This document shows, piece after piece, positions 1-3,538 of a stretch of DNA of 5,645 bases; the first letter of the stretch is position 1, and every line of letters starts with the position of its first letter. The stretch spans positions 1 through 5,645 of the forward strand of contig SKMT01000214.1 of NCBI GenBank assembly GCA_007120915.1, written 5' to 3'. A program made the position numbers and the translations under genes. The notes under the pieces were generated by a model, which saw only the letters and a program-made list of their open reading frames with translations, did no database searches and was not told where the DNA came from. Source of the stretch: Myxococcales bacterium. Lineage in GTDB: Bacteria > Myxococcota_A > Bradymonadia > Bradymonadales > Bradymonadaceae.

Positions 1-90
1 CTCGGGCTCGGGCTCGGGCTCGGTCTCGTTGTCGGTGTCGGTCTCGTGCTCGGTCTCGTTGTCGGTGTCGGGCTCGATGTCGAGGTCGGT
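1..90. repeat. Degenerate CTCGGN hexamer tract
   Basis: The first 90 bases are built from a hexamer of the form CTCGGN or GTCGGN. Inside it a 30-bp unit (19-48) recurs at 49-78 with only a few end differences. Read on the - strand, one frame gives an alternating acidic pattern (E/D alternating with T, N, H or P) that stays open leftward out of the window. Such strings occur as linkers in secreted bacterial proteins. I see no convincing start codon, ribosome site or signal peptide for a - strand gene between here and the regulator, so I call this a repeat. Whether it is intergenic spacer or the edge of a coding linker cannot be decided from the window. Confidence 0.7.
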
Positions 91-122
91 GGTTCGGCCC
101 AGGGCCGAATAGGCGTGATGGG

Positions 123-151
123 TTGATCTGGGGAACAGAACAGCATACAAA
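123..151 (+). promoter_or_regulatory. Candidate sigma-70-like promoter of the cysteine operon
   Basis: TTGATC (123-128) and TACAAA (146-151) are separated by exactly 17 bases. Each matches four of six positions of the -35 and -10 consensus. Transcription would start near 158 and leave a leader of about 55 bases before the regulator's ATG. The stretch lies just after the hexamer repeat and is more AT-rich than its surroundings. This is pattern matching only; no other hexamer pair with good spacing stood out between 90 and 213. Confidence 0.4.
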
Positions 152-207
152 TTGTTGAGTGGGTAGGTTGGGAACCGTTTTGGGAAGTTGACCGAAAAGC
201 TCAACAA
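152..207 (+). promoter_or_regulatory. Inverted repeats in the leader, candidate operator
   Basis: TTGTTGAG at 152-159 is repeated as its exact reverse complement CTCAACAA at 200-207. A smaller dyad, GGTT-GGG-AACC, sits between the arms at 166-176. The left arm directly follows the proposed -10 box and spans the expected start site. That is where an autoregulating Rrf2 repressor would be expected to bind, since family members commonly control their own operon. The 40-base separation of the outer arms is long for one operator, so they could be two half-site regions or a leader stem instead. The assignment to the neighbouring regulator is inference. Confidence 0.35.
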
Positions 208-213
208 CTGTCG

Positions 214-666
214 ATGAAGCTATCGAATCGCACTGTGTACGGGGTACGGGCCGTGGTGGATCTGGCGTACCACGGTGACGGGGAGCCGATGCGGGTGGGG
301 CAGATTGCTGAGCGGGGAGCGATTCCGGATCACTTTCTGCAGCAGATTTTTCAGGATTTAAAGAAGGCGGGGATCGTGGACAGCAAGCGGGGGCCGTCGG
401 GTGGGTATCGTCTGGTGGCTGATCCGGAAGAGTTGACGTTGGCCGAGCTATTCGGAGTATTGAATGGCCTGCCCCGGGTGCCCGAGATTGTGGAGGAGTG
501 CTCGGAGGTGGACACGGCGGCGAAGATCGGCGATCAGGTCTGCCGTGAGGTGGTGGGACGAGTGGTAGAGAGGCTCGAAGAGATCACGATTTCCGACCTG
601 GTTGAGCGGGGGCAGAAGCAGGGGCTCGCCCGCCAGGGATACGAGGGTTTCGTCTATGTCATCTGA
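214..666 (+). CDS. Rrf2-family (CymR/IscR-like) transcriptional regulator
   Basis: This 150-residue protein has the usual length and layout of the Rrf2 family. The MKLSNRTVYGVRA start is typical. A winged helix-turn-helix follows (about 10-68), with the recognition-helix region PDHFLQQIFQDLKKAGIV (38-55) and the wing KRGPSGGYRL (58-67). A helical dimerisation and effector region follows. It has only two cysteines (C96, C110), so the three-Cys cluster site of IscR is absent, which points away from an Fe-S sensor and towards CymR-type cysteine regulators. The last residues, GFVYVI, end in Ile, resembling the CymR tail implicated in CysK contact. It heads a cysteine-synthesis operon and overlaps the next gene by 11 bases, so it probably controls that operon. 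No clear Shine-Dalgarno precedes the ATG; the start rests on family alignment. Confidence 0.88.
   Translation: MKLSNRTVYGVRAVVDLAYHGDGEPMRVGQIAERGAIPDHFLQQIFQDLKKAGIVDSKRGPSGGYRLVADPEELTLAELFGVLNGLPRVPEIVEECSEVDTAAKIGDQVCREVVGRVVERLEEITISDLVERGQKQGLARQGYEGFVYVI
643..647 (+). promoter_or_regulatory. Ribosome binding site fixing the start at 656
   Basis: GAGGG lies eight bases before the ATG at 656, inside the end of the regulator gene. It favours this start over the in-frame TTG at 602, which would add 18 low-complexity residues with no homology to cysteine synthases. The 11-base overlap with the regulator suggests coupled translation. Confidence 0.6.
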
Positions 667-1588
667 GGAGAGGGACAACGGGGAGTTGAAGCCGGGCCAC
701 GAGGCGCCGGTGGTGGAGCGGATCGATGAGCTGGTGGGCAACACACCGCTGGTGCGTCTGGAGGGGATAGGCGCTGACGAAGGGGCGCCGATCTATGTGA
801 AGATGGAGAATCTGAATCCCTCCGGTAGTATCCGCGACCGGTACATCGTCGAGATACTGGAGCGGGCGACGGCGGCGGGGATGTTGGTGGCCGGCGACAA
901 GGTGGCGCTTGCGGGCATCGACGACTCGGCGGTGGCGGCGGCGCTGGTGGGTGGGATTCTGGAGGTGGAGACCCATATTTTCGCGCCCGGTGAGGGTGGT
1001 GAACGCCTGCTGCCGATGATCGAGCACTACGGGGCGAATGTGGTGCGCACCGACGCCGAATCGGGATTGCAGGGGGCGGTGGACGAGGCGGCTTCGTGGG
1101 CCAGACAGCGAGCCAACCGGATGTACGTGGATGGGTATCGGCGCGAAGCGGTGCGCGATGCCTACAGCGGGATTGCCGCTGAGATTCTGCAGGCTCTGAA
1201 GGGTCGGCGGCTGGGTGCGTTTATCACGTCGATTTCAACGGGCGGAACGTTTCGAAACGTCGCCCGGGAGCTTCGGGAGACAAAGCCGGATCTCAACGTC
1301 GGCGGTGCAGTACTCGGCGAGTTGGAATTGCCGGATATCAAGGAGCACCGGTTCAATGAACTTGAGCGGTTTTCCGTCGATGAGGCCTTCGAATGGCGTG
1401 ACCGGGTCGCCGACGAGACCGGGTTGTTGCTGGGGCCGAAAGGGGCGGTGTGTGTGGCCCTGGCGGTGCAGCTTCAGCAGAAGTTGTCGCCACAGGAAGC
1501 GATTGTGGCGTTGAATCCCGATTCCGGTCAGCGGTATCTGGGGTGGGAGGACAAGGTGGAGTATCGGGGGAGGTTGGCGCCCAACTGA
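656..1588 (+). CDS. Catalytically degenerate cysteine synthase homologue (PLP fold-type II pseudoenzyme)
   Basis: This 310-residue protein aligns along its length with CysK/CysM: DELVGNTPLVRLEG (24-37), VKMENLNPSGSIRDR (48-62), STGGT (194-198) and PDSGQRYL (288-295). The key residues are gone. The position of the Schiff-base lysine (GSVKDR in the true enzyme downstream) is R60, encoded by CGC. The TSGNTG substrate loop reads GIDDSA (87-92). The PLP-ring motif GYSSGA reads GPKGA (260-264), without serine. The phosphate loop is only slightly changed (STGGT for GTSGT). The fold is therefore probably kept while O-acetylserine sulfhydrylase chemistry is lost. The frame is intact and of family length, so this is not a decaying gene. 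Its overlap with the CymR-like regulator suggests a regulatory or scaffolding role, perhaps a dedicated co-regulator or a heterodimer partner of CysM. That role is inferred. Confidence 0.85.
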   Translation: MSSEERDNGELKPGHEAPVVERIDELVGNTPLVRLEGIGADEGAPIYVKMENLNPSGSIRDRYIVEILERATAAGMLVAGDKVALAGIDDSAVAAALVGGILEVETHIFAPGEGGERLLPMIEHYGANVVRTDAESGLQGAVDEAASWARQRANRMYVDGYRREAVRDAYSGIAAEILQALKGRRLGAFITSISTGGTFRNVARELRETKPDLNVGGAVLGELELPDIKEHRFNELERFSVDEAFEWRDRVADETGLLLGPKGAVCVALAVQLQQKLSPQEAIVALNPDSGQRYLGWEDKVEYRGRLAPN

Positions 1589-1656
1589 GGACAGAAGAGA
1601 GAGGACAGAAGACAGAAAAGCCAGCAGGCACGCGACAGAAGCCAGAAGAGAGAAGG
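1587..1656. repeat. Purine-rich GACAGAA repeat tract
   Basis: The gap between the pseudoenzyme gene and cysO is nearly pure purine on the + strand for most of its length. GAGGACAGAAGA occurs at 1587-1598, starting inside the stop region of the upstream gene, and again at 1601-1612. Shorter GACAGAA copies are at 1611-1617 and 1634-1640, and a related CCAGAAGAGAGAAG is at 1642-1655. I see no gene or hairpin terminator here. The run ends just before the cysO ribosome site, so the operon is probably still transcribed through it. Confidence 0.65.
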
Positions 1657-1695
1657 TGGAAAAGCCTTCACGTTCACGAGAAGAGGAGCAGTACG

Positions 1696-1980
1696 ATGAG
1701 TAGTGTGGAAGTTCGAATCCCGACGCCGCTTCGCAAGTTCACGGATGGTCAGGAGACGGTGGCCGTGGAAGGGTCGACGGTGGGTGAAGTGCTGGAGAGT
1801 CTCACGGAGAACCATCCCGATCTGGGCGCGAAGATTTTCAGCGATAACGGAGAGGTTCGCCGGTTCGTGAACATCTTTGCGAACGACGAGGACATCCGGT
1901 TTCAGGACAAGCTCGATACGTCGGTCAGCGACGGTGACCAGGTGTCGATTGTACCGGCGATTGCGGGAGGGCGGCTGTGA
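1696..1980 (+). CDS. cysO: CysO-type ubiquitin-like sulfur carrier (MoaD/ThiS family)
   Basis: This 94-residue protein has the beta-grasp pattern of MoaD/ThiS carriers and closely follows mycobacterial CysO. It opens with VRIPTPLRKFTDGQ (6-19), has FVNIFANDEDIRF (57-69), and ends in SDGDQVSIVPAIAGG (78-92). As a C-terminal thiocarboxylate on the second glycine, it would carry sulfur for CysM. Unlike mycobacterial CysO, two residues (Arg-Leu) follow the diglycine. They would have to be removed before activation by an E1-like enzyme, plausibly by the JAMM protease in the same operon, as for QbsE/QbsD. The start is set by AGGAG at 1684-1688, seven bases before the ATG. Its stop overlaps the cysM start by four bases (GTGA). 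Confidence 0.9.
   Translation: MSSVEVRIPTPLRKFTDGQETVAVEGSTVGEVLESLTENHPDLGAKIFSDNGEVRRFVNIFANDEDIRFQDKLDTSVSDGDQVSIVPAIAGGRL
1966..1970 (+). promoter_or_regulatory. cysM ribosome binding site made from the CysO diglycine codons
   Basis: GGAGG at 1966-1970 lies six bases before the GTG at 1977. It is formed by the codons GGA GGG for the CysO diglycine, and the two extra codons plus stop (CGG CTG TGA) supply the spacer and the overlapping start. It supports the GTG at 1977 as the cysM start. Confidence 0.7.
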
Positions 1981-2924
1981 CGACGTCGCATGAAGCGTGG
2001 ACGAACCGGCTGGAGCGGGTGCATCCGCCGCGGCGGTTCGACGGGCTGATGGATTTGATCGGAGATACGCCGCTGGTGCGGCTCAATCGCGTCGCCGAGG
2101 GAGTGGGCGACGGGGTGGAAGTCTGGGTGAAGCTGGAGAACATGAACCCCGGAGGGTCGGTCAAAGATCGTCCGGCACGCCAGATCATCGTCGACGCCAT
2201 CGAGGACGGTCAGCTCGGCGACGGGCAGACTCTGGTGGATGCGACCAGCGGCAATACGGGCATCGCCTACGCGATGATCGGAGCGGCGATGGGCGTGCCC
2301 GTGAAGCTGGTGATGCCGAAGAACGTCTCGCCGCAGCGCAAGGAAATCGTCACCGCCTACGGCGCCGAGATTGTGTTCTCGGACCCGATGGAGGGCAGTG
2401 ACGGAGCGATTCGGCTGGTGCGAAAGATGGTGGAGGAAGACGAGGACGATGAGTACTTCTACGCCGATCAGTATCGAAATCCGTCGAATCCGAAAGCCCA
2501 TACGCTGACGACGGCCCCGGAGATCTGGGAGCAGACGGCGGGACGAATCACCCACTTCGTTGCGTGCACGGGCACCTCGGGCACGGTGATGGGCACCGGT
2601 CGGGGGCTCAAAGAGCGAAATAGCGACATTGAGGTGATCGGCGGGCAGCCATCGGACGGGTTTCACGGGCTAGAGGGGCTCAAGCACATGCCCAGCAGCA
2701 TCGAGCCCGACATCTACGTCGAGGACGAGCTGGACGATATTCTGTGGATCGACACCGACGAGGCCTGGGATATGGCCGATGCGTTGTCACGGCGTGAGGG
2801 GATTGCCTGCGGGTATTCGTCGGGCGCGAATGTAGTAGCTGCACTGCGGGTCGCCGAGCAGATCGATGAGGGCGTTGTGGTCACGATTATTACGGATCAT
2901 GCGGATCGGTATTTTGGGGAGTGA
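1977..2924 (+). CDS. cysM: CysM-type cysteine synthase, probably CysO-dependent
   Basis: This 315-residue PLP fold-type II enzyme carries every expected motif: LIGDTPLVRL (27-36), GGSVKDR with catalytic K63, TSGNTG (90-95) for substrate, GTSGT (199-203) for the PLP phosphate, GYSSGA (279-284) for the PLP ring and DHADRY (307-312) near the end. It would form an aminoacrylate from an activated serine and accept sulfur, here most likely from the CysO thiocarboxylate encoded just upstream. The pattern QYRNPSNPKAH and the D-A-x-R/K-Y end are closer to mycobacterial CysM than to CysK. Two differences stand out. The Arg that reads the phosphate of O-phosphoserine (EPR in M. tuberculosis) is Ser in QPSDG (224-228), and the long mycobacterial C-terminal tail is missing. 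The substrate may thus be O-acetylserine rather than O-phosphoserine. The gene starts at GTG within the cysO stop, implying coupled translation. Confidence 0.9.
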   Translation: MTTSHEAWTNRLERVHPPRRFDGLMDLIGDTPLVRLNRVAEGVGDGVEVWVKLENMNPGGSVKDRPARQIIVDAIEDGQLGDGQTLVDATSGNTGIAYAMIGAAMGVPVKLVMPKNVSPQRKEIVTAYGAEIVFSDPMEGSDGAIRLVRKMVEEDEDDEYFYADQYRNPSNPKAHTLTTAPEIWEQTAGRITHFVACTGTSGTVMGTGRGLKERNSDIEVIGGQPSDGFHGLEGLKHMPSSIEPDIYVEDELDDILWIDTDEAWDMADALSRREGIACGYSSGANVVAALRVAEQIDEGVVVTIITDHADRYFGE

Positions 2925-2926
2925 GG

Positions 2927-2982
2927 CTCTGGGCGCTGGGCTCTGGGTGCTGGGCTCTGGGTGCTGGGTTCTTGGAGTTGGG
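2927..2982. repeat. 14-bp tandem repeat between cysM and mec
   Basis: The unit CTCTGGGTGCTGGG occurs at 2941-2954 and 2955-2968 exactly, and at 2927-2940 with one change (C for T). A diverged fourth copy at 2969-2982 matches at ten of fourteen positions and ends in the first bases of the mec ribosome site. The tract fills almost the whole 65-base gap between the two genes. It contains no dyad strong enough to look like a terminator. It is unlike the other two repeat tracts in the window. Confidence 0.85.
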
Positions 2983-2984
2983 AG
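2981..2984 (+). promoter_or_regulatory. Ribosome binding site fixing the mec start at 2990
   Basis: GGAG lies five bases before the ATG at 2990, within a purine run that continues to the start codon. It favours this start over the in-frame GTG at 2921, which overlaps the cysM stop but would add 23 residues translated from the 14-bp repeat. Confidence 0.6.
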
Positions 2985-2989
2985 AAGGG

Positions 2990-3460
2990 ATGAGTGAGAG
3001 ACGGTTCGAAGAGTTGTTCGGGGAGATGCTTCCGTGGCTGGAGGAGGCCTATCCTGCCGAGGGTTGTGGGTTGGTGGTGGAGGACGAGGCGGGGCAGTGG
3101 CGGTTTGAGCGGTGTGAGAACGTGATCGACAAGTATCACGAGTTGGATCCGGAGGAGTATCCGCGTACGTCGCGTGAGTTTTACATGATCGATCCGCGCA
3201 AGTTCATGGAGGTGGACCGGGCGGGTCAGCGGGTCGCCGTGATTGTGCACAGTCATCCCGATGTGGGGGATTACTTCAGTGATGACGACGTGGAGGCGGC
3301 GCTGATGCCGAGGGATTCGGCGGATGAGCCGGTGGAGCCGCTGTATCCGGGTACGGATTACCTGGTGGTGTCAGTGATGGAGGGGAAGGCGGAGAGTGCG
3401 TCGTTGTATCGGTTTGAGGGGGAGGGGTTTGAGAGGGTGGAGCGGTGGGAAGATCTGTGA
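2990..3460 (+). CDS. mec: Mec-type JAMM/M67 metallopeptidase
   Basis: This 156-residue protein has the complete JAMM zinc-protease signature. A glutamate in YPAEGCGLVV (E24) is followed by HSHP with H87 and H89, seven residues, then S97 and D100 in FSDDD. The segment PLYPGTDYLVVSV (117-129) is typical of the bacterial Mec/M67 group. In mycobacteria the homologue cleaves the isopeptide-like bond of the CysO-cysteine adduct, freeing cysteine and regenerating CysO. Here it may also trim the Arg-Leu that follows the CysO diglycine, which would give it two steps in one cycle; that second role is inferred. No signal peptide is visible, so it should be cytoplasmic. It is the last gene of the operon, 65 bases after cysM, and is followed by a strong hairpin. 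Confidence 0.92.
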   Translation: MSERRFEELFGEMLPWLEEAYPAEGCGLVVEDEAGQWRFERCENVIDKYHELDPEEYPRTSREFYMIDPRKFMEVDRAGQRVAVIVHSHPDVGDYFSDDDVEAALMPRDSADEPVEPLYPGTDYLVVSVMEGKAESASLYRFEGEGFERVERWEDL

Positions 3461-3489
3461 ATTGTGTGGTTCGCGTCGGCCCCCTCCGT

Positions 3490-3532
3490 CCGCTTCGCGG
3501 CCACCTCCCCCGCCGGTGCCCGTCGGGGGAGG
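3490..3532. terminator. Bidirectional terminator or REP-like palindrome between convergent genes
   Basis: CCTCCCCCG (3504-3512) and CGGGGGAGG (3524-3532) form a perfect nine-base-pair, almost pure G-C stem around an 11-base loop. A small hairpin, CCGC-TTC-GCGG, precedes it at 3490-3500. The larger stem ends six bases before the stop codon of the - strand gene (3539-3541) and lies 43 bases past the mec stop. No long T run follows on either strand, so classic intrinsic termination is uncertain. The look of the pair (CCTCCG..., short hairpin, then CCTCCCCC...GGGGGAGG) resembles dispersed REP-type palindromes known from many genomes; copy number cannot be judged here. Confidence 0.6.
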
Positions 3533-3538
3533 ATGAGT

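Noticed and set aside
1..90. CRISPR array
   Set aside because: The repeats are short, contiguous and degenerate, with no unique spacers; the same applies to the 14-bp tandem at 2927-2982.
602..655. Upstream TTG start adding 18 residues to the pseudoenzyme
   Set aside because: The added residues lie wholly within the regulator gene, have no family similarity, and the ATG at 656 has a well-placed GAGGG.
214..666. IscR-type [2Fe-2S] regulator
   Set aside because: Only two cysteines (96, 110) are present and the three-Cys ligand pattern of IscR is missing.
1450..1695. Long N-terminal extension of CysO
   Set aside because: It would be translated out of frame from the upstream gene and the purine repeat; CysO homology starts at 1696, which has its own AGGAG.
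1902..2666. 254-residue open frame antisense to cysM
   Set aside because: It is the shadow of a high-GC gene with full active-site motifs on the other strand; the antisense product shows no recognisable domain.
2921..2989. GTG start for mec overlapping the cysM stop
   Set aside because: The extension is pure translation of the 14-bp repeat, with its G-rich site touching the start codon; the ATG at 2990 has a better site and fits the family start.
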